This document shows, piece by piece, positions 1 to 8,982 of a DNA stretch of 64,000 nt; position 1 is the first letter of the stretch; every line of letters starts with the position of its first letter. The position numbers and the translations under genes were made by a program. Source of the DNA: Barthelona sp. PCE (Eukaryota; Metamonada: BaSk clade); contig JAUFOR010000003.1 in NCBI GenBank assembly GCA_040285745.1, positions 1,178,001-1,242,000 of the forward strand, given 5' to 3'. The notes under the pieces are model-generated. The model was given only the letters and a program-made list of their open reading frames with translations, ran no database searches and was not told where the DNA came from.

Positions 1-557
1 GTCGTGGAATTTACAACTATTTCCTCGACAAAATGAGCAGAATGGTTACTGACAGCGGCCTCACCCCTGTTGGTTGGGGCGAAATCTACCGTAAAACCGA
101 TGGAAAGGCGCCAAAATCAATGATTGTTGAAGCTTGGGCTTTTAATGATTTCTTTAAGGAAGCTATCCAGAAGGGTTACAAGGTCCTCCTCGCTCACGGT
201 TTCTACTTGGATCAGCAGGTTCCCTCCCCTAGTCGCACTACACACTACCTCTGGGGTGACACATTCTATGATTTCCTTGGTGTTGATCCCCTCAACGGTT
301 TGTCGAAAGAGGAGCAGAAATCAGTGTTGGGCGGCGAGATCCCCATGTGGGGAGAACAGGTGAACAACCGCATGATTGTATCTCGTGTTTTCCCTCGGGC
401 TTTCGGTGCTTCTGCAACTTTTTGGTCTGATGTGCAAGAATACGATGTTACTGCAACTAGATACGTTATTAACGATCTTTCCTGCCGCATGAACGGACGT
501 GGTCATGACATGGGCCCAATGTATGCTGGTTATTGTATGTATGCAGATGTTGAATAA
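1..557 (+). CDS. beta-N-acetylhexosaminidase (GH20), C-terminal part, cut by window edge
   Basis: The open frame runs in from the left edge (first complete codon at position 3), so the N-terminus, including the catalytic Asp-Glu pair, is outside the window. What remains is the end of the GH20 barrel. Visible landmarks are VGWGEIY, YLDQQVP, DPLNGL, VLGGEIPMWGE and PRAFGASATFWS, followed by a tail CRMNGRG...YAGYC. The order and spacing, including the YAGYC end, fit the eukaryotic lysosomal HEXA/HEXB type better than bacterial chitobiases. The family removes terminal beta-linked GlcNAc/GalNAc from glycoconjugates in lysosomes or outside the cell. Codons are strongly C-ending and CGT-rich, as in RPS4, which suggests high expression. 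It converges on the phosphodiesterase gene with 23 nt between the stop codons. An internal ATG at 33 is not the start. Confidence 0.9.
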   Translation, partial: RGIYNYFLDKMSRMVTDSGLTPVGWGEIYRKTDGKAPKSMIVEAWAFNDFFKEAIQKGYKVLLAHGFYLDQQVPSPSRTTHYLWGDTFYDFLGVDPLNGLSKEEQKSVLGGEIPMWGEQVNNRMIVSRVFPRAFGASATFWSDVQEYDVTATRYVINDLSCRMNGRGHDMGPMYAGYCMYADVE

Positions 558-580
558 ATTTATTAAAATATTTTATTATA

Positions 581-2872
581 TTAAAATGAAAGTTTATCAG
601 AAATTGAAGAGTATTTACGTAGATTATGTTTGATATTAGTTATTACAAAATTAATCTCGGTATAACACTCTGTCAACATCGTGAACAATGGTAATGCGAG
701 AAAGTTAATAAATCCAATCTGTTGCTTACATACATCAGCCAATGATGCAGGTAAGGGTGGACTTAAATCGGGGGCAAATGATGGTGCTATAGTCACCATA
801 TCTTGTACCTCTCTGTAGTAACGTTGCGCCCATCTTTTTGCCAAACTAAAAGATTTCGTTACATTGGAGATATCAACTGCTTTAATAAACAATTGTAAGA
901 AAATAATGCGCTTTTCGGGAGGAATTTGTTCTAAAGTAAGACCTTCCAAAGCTGTAGCTGAATGTAGAATTTTTGAATGTAATGCCATATCCGTTGAAAT
1001 AATGAGCTGTTCGACGTTACTTATAATTCGATCAACAACACCACTGCCCAGATGACTTAACAACCCTGATGCAGTGATGGTATGTTTAGTTATTTTTAAA
1101 TGAAGCTTTTCCAAGGGTGATGCATCTGGAAAAGCCTTAGTGATATCATGGTCTATTTTTCGAAGACATGCTTCATTAAGACCAGGATGACCACAATCAT
1201 GGCATATTGTGGCAAGACCTACAGACAGTAATTCTTCAGGTTTAAAGCTATCTATGGTACTGTGAGCGATGAAGAAAACAGAAATATACAGGACATCCAA
1301 CACATGCGATCGATTGTGGTAAGCATTATGCTGAGACATAGTCTCGATAACATCAAAGAAGAACTGACGTAATCGCTGTTCTTTAAGATTAAACTGCTTA
1401 ATGACGCCAAGAAATTGGAATAGCACAAGGAAAAGATAATAAGAAGTGATTGGTCGTCGAGAAAAAGCACTGACATCAAATTTGTTGGTTAAAAATGGTC
1501 CAGAATCCATGCAGCTCTCTTGTAAAATTTGCAAATGCTCATATTCGAGAACATCCAAGTCATTAAGAATGTTCTTCATGATCGTAAATAACTGATTGTC
1601 ATCGTAACCAAACGTATCTAAATCAAAACAAGAGTTGGTCATTGACGTATAACTACTATCTGAATTAAGAGAAGAAGAAATTTCAAAATTATCAGTCTTT
1701 TCAATATTAAATTCAGCAAGTGAATCATCTACTATGTTAAAACCATCTACTGAAAACGTTCTATCAAAAGACTGAAAATGTGAATTTTTTAACAAATTTT
1801 CAGCTGATCCTGAAGTCAATGAGTTCCTGCTTGGGATTGAAATGACATCAATGTCTAATTCATCAAAACGACTTTTTAACAAATCTTCATCAAAACCACT
1901 CACTTTTAAATGTTCAGGAGTGTGAGTTCCTGATTCTATTCCGAATTCAACATTGTCAAAATACAAAAACTCAGCCACGTCAACCTCCCCATTTTCATCA
2001 ACATTACAAACTGCAGTACTTAATTCTTCAGTCTCATAAGAATCTTCTGCAATAACGCACTCCAGGCCATTGTAGTTCATACGCAACCTCGGGGACAAGA
2101 ATCTGTCCAATGTATTTGGGACATTACCGTCAATATTGTCTACCGGATAATTTGATCTATTAGACTGACGTAGGAATTCCAAAAACAATTTTGAACATGC
2201 GCATCTTATCAAATGGACTGCAAATGGGTCATTGTCGACGTGCATTTCAAGCAGTTTTAACCTCTTTATATGCTCAAAATCAATTAAATGGATATTTGGG
2301 AAAACCTTTTCTGTCTCAAAGAAAAATAATTCTGATGAAATATTCTGATAGAAGTCTGCATCGAGCTGACGCACAGCAATAAACTCTTCAATGTTTCTTC
2401 TCTCACTCTTGCAGTTGTAGTAGAAATTTTCAAAACCGTAGTCCAATCCTATACATTCATAAACCACTTTCATTGTGTCAAGGAACTTGCTGTGGTTCAG
2501 TAGCTGCAGCCTTACCGTGTCATATTCAAAAAATTGTGCTTCCTCGGTGTCAAGGGAATGAAGTTGAAAACGAGTCGATCCTGGTGCTGAAAAGCCTAAT
2601 GAGCAGCGTAATTCAGGTAAATTCAGTAATCCAACCGAGAACGAAGTACCATGAACGATGTCTGAAGGTTCTAACACAGCTATTTCCATTTTATGGTTAA
2701 ATATTTCTAACTCAAGGCCAACTGATCCGCACAGAAGGAAAAAAACACTTTTGCAACCAACATCCCTTATTTTTTCCATCACTTGCTCGCAAGAAAGGGT
2801 ATTAAAAATTTGTAATTGTGTTTGAAGCGATAATTCACTTATCATTTGTGTTATTTCATCAATAACACCCAT
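581..2872 (-). CDS. 3',5'-cyclic nucleotide phosphodiesterase (class I)
   Basis: Hydrolyses cAMP and/or cGMP. The C-terminal third (about residues 460-760) is a class I PDE catalytic domain of the HD superfamily. It shows the metal-binding series YHNRSH (about 518-523), HDCGHPGLNEA (about 558-568), and AVDISN (about 667), where most PDEs have ADISN, plus the late QIGFINF element that packs near the purine pocket. All metal ligands are present, so it should be active; specificity cannot be read. The N-terminal ~450 residues do not resemble GAF or PAS. Residues about 25-125 have a beta-rich pattern reminiscent of a degenerate cyclic-nucleotide-binding domain (inference). The middle is Ser/Asp-rich and probably disordered. 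The start is the first ATG of the frame. Confidence 0.9.
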   Translation of the reverse strand: MGVIDEITQMISELSLQTQLQIFNTLSCEQVMEKIRDVGCKSVFFLLCGSVGLELEIFNHKMEIAVLEPSDIVHGTSFSVGLLNLPELRCSLGFSAPGSTRFQLHSLDTEEAQFFEYDTVRLQLLNHSKFLDTMKVVYECIGLDYGFENFYYNCKSERRNIEEFIAVRQLDADFYQNISSELFFFETEKVFPNIHLIDFEHIKRLKLLEMHVDNDPFAVHLIRCACSKLFLEFLRQSNRSNYPVDNIDGNVPNTLDRFLSPRLRMNYNGLECVIAEDSYETEELSTAVCNVDENGEVDVAEFLYFDNVEFGIESGTHTPEHLKVSGFDEDLLKSRFDELDIDVISIPSRNSLTSGSAENLLKNSHFQSFDRTFSVDGFNIVDDSLAEFNIEKTDNFEISSSLNSDSSYTSMTNSCFDLDTFGYDDNQLFTIMKNILNDLDVLEYEHLQILQESCMDSGPFLTNKFDVSAFSRRPITSYYLFLVLFQFLGVIKQFNLKEQRLRQFFFDVIETMSQHNAYHNRSHVLDVLYISVFFIAHSTIDSFKPEELLSVGLATICHDCGHPGLNEACLRKIDHDITKAFPDASPLEKLHLKITKHTITASGLLSHLGSGVVDRIISNVEQLIISTDMALHSKILHSATALEGLTLEQIPPEKRIIFLQLFIKAVDISNVTKSFSLAKRWAQRYYREVQDMVTIAPSFAPDLSPPLPASLADVCKQQIGFINFLALPLFTMLTECYTEINFVITNIKHNLRKYSSISDKLSF

Positions 2873-3257
2873 ATTTTATCCCTTGTACGTTGTAAGTAAC
2901 TGAATTATATGAAGAAGGTCAGAATTAGAGAAACACTTCTTAATATCTAAATAAGAACTATGCAGGACCTTGGTTCAATCGTTAAAGGAGTAGAAAGATA
3001 TTGTAATATTGTTATTGTAGTCTATACTACGAATTTTCTTTGTTCCTTAAAAAACTATTGGAAATGCGGCAATTTACTACATACTCTAACTTTTCTGCTA
3101 AACACTACTACTTTTATCGACATATACAGTTTCAAGAGAGAAAAAACAGGAAAACCAAATTGTATGGCTTATCCCTAATTTAATATCCAGCATCTGGATT
3201 TAATTAAGTGTGAGGCCATAATCTAAGTGGTTTAGTATTCTAAAAAACAGATTTTGA
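2873..3257. other. divergent intergenic region, possible upstream exon of the next gene
   Basis: AT-rich region between the 5' ends of the phosphodiesterase (minus) and the large membrane protein (plus). It contains no convincing independent gene. A frame of 72 codons starting at ATG 2960 holds a GTATG at 3162 that is in phase with a possible 3' splice site ending at 3303, but its composition looks non-coding. Confidence 0.4.
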
Positions 3258-6200
3258 TTTCTTTTCCTTTTACATAAAATTACCATCACAAACCGACTTT
3301 TAGGGGCATATTTAGCCATATTGTGCTTATTCTATGTTGTTTTAGGAGAAAGTTGCCACGGTACCACAAGTTTCTTAGCATTGCAATCAGAAAAACACTT
3401 CTCAAACCTTAAGGACTGCACCCTAGGTATTGAAGTTGTGGAACCTACGTCTGTGTTCTTCGAAAACCTTGATAATGTCACAATCGAATGGAAAATCACC
3501 CAGAAATCTTTTATTTCTATTAATATATACGGTGGATCCATAATTTTCAGCAGTATACCCACAAATTCTACATTTTTCTCACAAGACTCCACCATATCAC
3601 TGCCAAAAAACATAGTAATTGAAGGAGAAATGTATATTGAAAATGGCGCACTAGATGGATCAAATTTTCATATAAACGGTGACATTCACATGAATGGTAC
3701 CCGTCTTGGTGTTTCAGTCATGGGTATATCGGAACATTATTGTGTCATGCGTAAGGTTATATGGCTTAAAACAAAAAAAATATACGTAGGAGGTTTTGAA
3801 TTTTTAACTATGTATAATTCTTTCAGTATACATTATAAATTAGATATCAATTTGGTTGAGATAACCAATGTTATCTTAGATGAATATGTTATGAATTCAT
3901 TACTTGATATGAGTATAAGTTGTTTTGAGATAGAAAAAATATCATTACTGAATTATGCTTCAAGTATAAAGAATTGGGCTTTTGGTTGCTCTGCAGATCA
4001 CATATACTTATCAAACGCAAATATTGAGAATCTAGATCTACAATATGCCTCCAGTTCTGTAATAACTCAAAGTAACATCAGTAGAATCACAGACAGAACA
4101 CCTGCTCAGAACATGAAATCGATCAATATCACAGACAGTACGATACAAAGCGTTGCTGTTGAAGGAAATTTATGTCTGAATAACGTCTGGCCAATACTTC
4201 AAGAGATTGAGGTTGATGCAAACCATGATTCGCTAATTACATTTGAAAATTTAAATATGAGTGAGAAAGGGTGGCATTTTATTTTGAATTCTCACATGAT
4301 TGGGGCCAAATTCGTTATGAAAAAGATTCAACTCAGTGCAATGAAAAAATCTATGTTTCCAGATTTTTTTGTAAGTTACATCATTATTGACAGTTTGATC
4401 ATTAATGCACATATCAGACACAACAACTTATATCTTTACAATTCTTCATTTGAGAGAATTACAGGTCTTGCTCTGAATACTATGACCATCAAGAACAGTA
4501 ACATTAGAAACTCTATTTATGTAGAATCCACCCCATTCACAGTGGATTTTGCGCTTGATCATTCAACTATCGTTAATGTTCGGATGAAACAGTGTTTTAG
4601 ATACAATGCAACAGACAGTTATTTCTATAAGGTTAGTTTTCTTGATATTTGTGATGAAATTACATACATCGATAACACAACGTTTAGCAATTCCGAAATA
4701 CACAATTCTTTCCTGTTGAAGGTAACGGAACATAGTGTGTTCAATGCTTTAACCTTTGAGAACTGTCAAGGTGATATCACCAGTCATAAGAATTCAACTT
4801 TTTTTACTCTAGATAGTCTGACTGATCATCCAGTGTATTTCAACAATTTGGAAGTCAAAGGGTCTTCGAATCGCATTACTGCTCTTTTGAACAGCAATGA
4901 TGATAAAAAAATTTCTAAATTCTTGCACATAGGAATTCATTATAGTACCATAAGCATGCTCAGCCTGGCCACCGTCAATACCCACATGATTGGCTTTGAG
5001 ATTTCTAATTCGGTTATAAGTACACCAATGGCGATTTTTTCAAACGGATATCAAACAAATTTAACTGTGATTGATTCAAAAATAATCACAGACACCCTAA
5101 TTTACTGCAATGAACTGTTTTTGTCGCTATTAGGGGAAGTTAACATCACAGTATACGGTATGCAAACGAAAATTGCACTGGCGCCGATTATTGCAAAATA
5201 CACACATATTGCAGTGCTGAATTCTTTCGTGTCTCTTGATTCTGCGTTTATTTACACGCTTTATAGTGATTTTCTTGACTTTTCTGGATTTTTCAGCTCA
5301 GAAAAAACTTCCAGCGCTGGTATTTTTGCTGCACACAAATGTTTATTCGTGTTCACAAACGTGACAGCAACTGTTAATTGTCATATTTTGAAAAAAGATG
5401 ATGTATCACATCTTCCTCATGCCACATGTTTTGCAACCGAAGATTGTCCAGCACAACACCGAGTCCAAAAGCGTACCTTCTACGTACTGGGTAATAACGA
5501 ATCATATGGAGAACCTGTTCCGCGAAGTGGATATCCTTATACAATTCCGTTAAGCAAAACAGGTGGTACTACTGTTCCAACGTCGTTTGTTGTCGCCCAT
5601 AACTATAATATCCATCACACAACAGCAGTTCTTGATCACAACAGTTATTCTGTTCACATTAGTATTGCAAAGATTTCACCCCTCACTGAGAGCAGTGTAT
5701 TCATCGTATCGCCTTTCACCGACATTAAGGAATATCAAATTACGGAGCCCTCCTGCGGAATGGGGTATTACCAGAAGTCTGAATCATGCTCTCCGTGTCA
5801 AATAGGAACTCATCAGTTTTCATCAAGTCTTGATGCATCTCCTGAGAATTGCAGAACGGACTGGGAACTGAATGGCATCGAGGATTTCCTGTTGGTCCGC
5901 TACACAGGCTCTCATTACACCGTTGACCCTGGATACTTCATCAGTGAGTACCCCAACAACAATACAGTTGCTCTTTTTAAATGCCGTGGTAGAGAGTGCT
6001 GTGGTGGCAGAGTTAACGCGGGTATCAGTGGCATGGACCTTTCACTGCCAGAGAATGCGCTCATTTCATATCAAGTAGCTTTGAGAGATGGTATCCCCAA
6101 TACAGGATGCACAATCCTCCATCGTGGCATGATGTGCGATAAGTGTGTTAAAAAATATAAGGGACAAAATGTTGTAATGCAGCCGTTCACTGGTTCCTGC

Positions 6201-7262
6201 ATGGTCGCCCCATCGAGTTATATATATTACTCGGCGATATTGACGCATGCAGTAATTGTTACAGTTGTGGTGTTCTTGTATAAAAGAGGACACTTGGCAC
6301 CCTGGACACGTATTTTGCGTATGAAAACGGAGATGGGATTATTAGATTATGACGTTTTTGAAGCTATTACTCTTTTATTTGATCTGCTGCTTATTAGCAT
6401 TCCTTTTTTATCGTTTTACAACCAAAATATTGTCCTTGAGCCTGAAGAGGGTCATTTTAAGCATTATCTGAAGATGCTACAAAATGTTTTTCTGTTCTCT
6501 TTGCTCACAACCAGATTTTCCATGAACAGAAACGAATTAGTGTTTTCATTCGTTCTTTCGCTTTTCATTCTTTGTGTTTTGCCCTTAGTATATGCAATTG
6601 TCAAGAAATTAATTCTTAGAAAACGTTTTAGGAATGTATCTAGACATATTCGAACTTCTTCTTCTTTAATCTTCTTCTTTTTCCCTGTTTTCATCTCTTC
6701 TTTCATCTCGTTCTGTGTTCCTGTTCACATTAATGACCAATTAGGCATCATATCAAAGAAATTTTCGAGTCCAAGACTTGTCGACACAAGAACATACACA
6801 GTATATGAGTTTGAAATACCTTTACCTTTAAAAGATCGTATCACCCAGTTTCTCATCCCGCTTGGCGTCATCATAATATGTGCATTATATGTTTTATGGC
6901 TTGGTCTTCGGGAGAGAGAAGGACTGCAAAAAAAATACAAGTACCTTTATCTTTACATCGTACTAATACAAGGTTTTGTTTTTTCCTTCAGCTCGGATGA
7001 ATTACCACTCTTCAGCATGTACCTCTGGGGCCTTGGTGCTCTGTTTTATGTTGTTAGACCATTTAGAATTGATGTCCTAAACACATTAGCTTTTGCATAT
7101 TTTGCTTGCTACATTTTGTTCAAGCTTGTCTGGTCGGGAGGCGTGCTGTTTGGCTTTGTCTTGGTGTTAATTGTGATTTTCAGTTTAGTTTTCGCTGTTC
7201 GAATCAAAGATAAAGAAAACTCCTTTGTTGACACGAACCTGCTCCAGCCTTTCATTGAATAG
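3258..7262 (+). CDS. very large secreted/multipass membrane protein, receptor-like; start unresolved
   Basis: Not assignable to a named family. The open frame begins after a TGA at 3255, but the first in-frame ATG is about residue 104 of the frame counted from 3321, inside continuous coding sequence. A hydrophobic stretch AYLAILCLFYVVLGES (about 3306-3353) looks like a signal peptide. About 750 residues follow of short beta-strand repeats rich in Asn/Ser/Ile (HNSFLLK, NSTIVNVR type), typical of a right-handed beta-helix. Next come a Cys-rich ephrin-receptor-like module (GYYQKSESCSPCQIGTH, about residues 815-835 from 3321) and Cys pairs CRGRECC and CDKCVKKY. From about residue 966 there are 8-10 hydrophobic helices, ending in a short cytoplasmic tail. 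The ectodomain-Cys-rich-multi-TM layout is known from large surface proteins of protists. A surface receptor or adhesin is inference. Confidence 0.8.
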   Translation, partial: FLFLLHKITITNRLLGAYLAILCLFYVVLGESCHGTTSFLALQSEKHFSNLKDCTLGIEVVEPTSVFFENLDNVTIEWKITQKSFISINIYGGSIIFSSIPTNSTFFSQDSTISLPKNIVIEGEMYIENGALDGSNFHINGDIHMNGTRLGVSVMGISEHYCVMRKVIWLKTKKIYVGGFEFLTMYNSFSIHYKLDINLVEITNVILDEYVMNSLLDMSISCFEIEKISLLNYASSIKNWAFGCSADHIYLSNANIENLDLQYASSSVITQSNISRITDRTPAQNMKSINITDSTIQSVAVEGNLCLNNVWPILQEIEVDANHDSLITFENLNMSEKGWHFILNSHMIGAKFVMKKIQLSAMKKSMFPDFFVSYIIIDSLIINAHIRHNNLYLYNSSFERITGLALNTMTIKNSNIRNSIYVESTPFTVDFALDHSTIVNVRMKQCFRYNATDSYFYKVSFLDICDEITYIDNTTFSNSEIHNSFLLKVTEHSVFNALTFENCQGDITSHKNSTFFTLDSLTDHPVYFNNLEVKGSSNRITALLNSNDDKKISKFLHIGIHYSTISMLSLATVNTHMIGFEISNSVISTPMAIFSNGYQTNLTVIDSKIITDTLIYCNELFLSLLGEVNITVYGMQTKIALAPIIAKYTHIAVLNSFVSLDSAFIYTLYSDFLDFSGFFSSEKTSSAGIFAAHKCLFVFTNVTATVNCHILKKDDVSHLPHATCFATEDCPAQHRVQKRTFYVLGNNESYGEPVPRSGYPYTIPLSKTGGTTVPTSFVVAHNYNIHHTTAVLDHNSYSVHISIAKISPLTESSVFIVSPFTDIKEYQITEPSCGMGYYQKSESCSPCQIGTHQFSSSLDASPENCRTDWELNGIEDFLLVRYTGSHYTVDPGYFISEYPNNNTVALFKCRGRECCGGRVNAGISGMDLSLPENALISYQVALRDGIPNTGCTILHRGMMCDKCVKKYKGQNVVMQPFTGSCMVAPSSYIYYSAILTHAVIVTVVVFLYKRGHLAPWTRILRMKTEMGLLDYDVFEAITLLFDLLLISIPFLSFYNQNIVLEPEEGHFKHYLKMLQNVFLFSLLTTRFSMNRNELVFSFVLSLFILCVLPLVYAIVKKLILRKRFRNVSRHIRTSSSLIFFFFPVFISSFISFCVPVHINDQLGIISKKFSSPRLVDTRTYTVYEFEIPLPLKDRITQFLIPLGVIIICALYVLWLGLREREGLQKKYKYLYLYIVLIQGFVFSFSSDELPLFSMYLWGLGALFYVVRPFRIDVLNTLAFAYFACYILFKLVWSGGVLFGFVLVLIVIFSLVFAVRIKDKENSFVDTNLLQPFIE

Positions 7263-7278
7263 CTTGTTAATAAATTCC

Positions 7279-8238
7279 TTATGTATCCTTGAAGCAGAGA
7301 ACACTAGATACACGCCTTAAACACTTGTTTGGTGAGGTACCGCACTCAGACATTTGCATAAACGGGAAGCATTCATCGCTGCACTTGTTCAACAGTGTGT
7401 TGTATCTCATCAGGGTCGTGGAGCCGCCACCGTCAAGATTAACAGCATGCTGTATGTTTTCCCGCGTAACCAAGAAGTCTGCAAACTGATGCAGCGACAA
7501 TCCTTTAAGCTCCGGTTCGAATCCCTCGGCCTGAACGAGTTTGATAACGCCGTCCGCCGTTACACCTAATGCTACCCTAGGTGCGAATTCGTCGGCAAAT
7601 ATGTCATCAATGTGCTCGATCTCCCTTGCCTCTGCAACGTAATTCTCTCCGTCACGCACCAGCCATCCTATGCCCTGGATCAGGGTGTCTATATCTGTGT
7701 TCCTGATCGTTTCCGACTGCATATAGCCTACTAAAAGTCTGCCGTCTTTCAGAACTCCGATGTTAGTATTGCTACCCCCGAATATCTGCTGATACCCATC
7801 AAATATCGCATTACCGAGGCACATTCCGTTGTCCATGCCAAAGAACCCGGCGTTTGAGCCGGCTAAGCATCCTTGTCTTTCAAGAGTTTTAACCGCAGTG
7901 TTAAGATGTTGACCTTGACAACCATTAAGCGGTTCTAGAAACCTCATCCGCTTTGGACTGTAGCCTACACCAGTGGCTACAAGTACGTTCAACTTTTGAG
8001 TCCCACCTGGTCGATAGTAAGAAGCTTGATGGTGAGTTATTGAAAGAATCTTGTCCGAATTCAGATTAATTACGCGTATATCATCCTTATGGGCCATTTC
8101 TGTACTCATGCGCCTTGAGTTCACGAGAACATCACTGAATAAAGGCCCAAAACCGATATTTTCTGAAAAAATGGGTGTTGCAACACCAAACACAAAATAA
8201 AGTGCAAATAGTATGCCCGTCGCTACTGTTCTGTACAT
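7279..8238 (-). CDS. NAGPA-like phosphodiester glycosidase (DUF2233 domain), secretory
   Basis: Related to N-acetylglucosamine-1-phosphodiester alpha-N-acetylglucosaminidase, the Golgi uncovering enzyme that exposes mannose-6-phosphate on lysosomal hydrolases. Landmarks are SNAGFFGMDNGMCLGN, NTNIGVLKDGRLLVGY, HAVNLDGGGSTTL and a C-terminal Cys pattern ending RRVSSVLCF. This agrees with animal NAGPA (NAGFF, ECLGN, NAVNLDGGGSAT, VSTVVC) more closely than with many bacterial DUF2233 proteins. The start is ATG at 8238, giving MYRTVATGILFALYFVFGVA, a clear signal peptide. At 319 residues it contains little beyond the catalytic domain: the EGF-like region, membrane anchor and tail of animal NAGPA are absent, so it may be soluble. 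The stop lies 16 nt from that of the convergent membrane-protein gene. The substrate is inference. Confidence 0.85.
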   Translation of the reverse strand: MYRTVATGILFALYFVFGVATPIFSENIGFGPLFSDVLVNSRRMSTEMAHKDDIRVINLNSDKILSITHHQASYYRPGGTQKLNVLVATGVGYSPKRMRFLEPLNGCQGQHLNTAVKTLERQGCLAGSNAGFFGMDNGMCLGNAIFDGYQQIFGGSNTNIGVLKDGRLLVGYMQSETIRNTDIDTLIQGIGWLVRDGENYVAEAREIEHIDDIFADEFAPRVALGVTADGVIKLVQAEGFEPELKGLSLHQFADFLVTRENIQHAVNLDGGGSTTLMRYNTLLNKCSDECFPFMQMSECGTSPNKCLRRVSSVLCFKDT

Positions 8239-8982
8239 GATGTTTGAAAAAGGAAAAAAAGCGAGAAACACCTGCGCTACCTGAAAGTCGCACGTTGCTT
8301 CAGATTGCTTATGTCAGAGTTCTGATCACATATTCGGCGCACACGCATACAAACAGCCCGACAGCATCGCAGTAGAAATTCTGGACGTCATCAAAATGTC
8401 AGTCATCGTCGTGTGGTTCCAGCACACTTCCATTTTCAAAGAGTGTGCGCCGGTTGTGTGCCGCGCTGCAGAAGACACGAACCCTGAACAGTTAGATCTG
8501 CACTGACATCACACATAGATTTCAAAAGTCTGAGATTGTTGTGCTGCATAAACTGCCATACCAGCTGTGAACGCGAAACCCTATCGAAATGTCAGCCGGC
8601 CACGACGGTGCCGGGGTTTCAACCCCCAGCACGCGACGTAATCACCGAGCGGAACCAGTCTACAAAACAAAATTTATTATTCAATTGCTCTCGCCACTTA
8701 AGTTAACAACCAACCGGTGACGTAACACCGCTACTCCGGTACCCAGAAACAGTACACGGAGGCGAGTTACAATAATTTGGTTTGCAATGTTACAAATGCT
8801 GCGTCAAAAGCTTGCTTTCCAAAAACTGATACATCGCACAAATACAAAACAGATTAAGGGACGAACTTACACATCGGGATACAGCCAGCACAGCCAAGAC
8901 GCATATTCCCCTTTTTCCCCTTTTTTCATCTGTGTATGTCAATATTTATACGTAATAAGACTCGACAGCTCATATTTAGACA
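8239..8982. other. 744-nt gene-free, GC-richer interval with inverted repeats
   Basis: No coding frame with gene-like composition. It is visibly richer in G+C than other spacers. Inverted repeats: a perfect 10-bp pair at 8335-8344 and 8443-8452; a TCAGA/TCTGA hairpin at 8314-8325; GGGGT-TTCA-ACCCC flanked by GTGC/GCAC near 8609-8632; CGGTG/CACCG at 8715-8730, nested in CTCGCC (8690-8695) and GGCGAG (8761-8766). Pyrimidine tracts with CCCCTT near 8908-8925 lie about 60 nt before the aconitase start and probably belong to its promoter. A structured RNA is possible. I checked for tRNA, SRP, RNase P and spliceosomal hallmark motifs and saw none. Confidence 0.5.

Noticed and set aside
7505-7530. 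GGTTCGAATCC, a perfect tRNA B-box sequence
   Set aside because: It lies inside the NAGPA-like coding sequence (minus-strand EGFEPELKG), with no A-box, cloverleaf or acceptor stem around it.
8690-8766. 77-nt span with terminal CTCGCC/GGCGAG pairing as a tRNA
   Set aside because: Only 6 bp of acceptor-like pairing; no A- or B-box on either strand and no anticodon arm.
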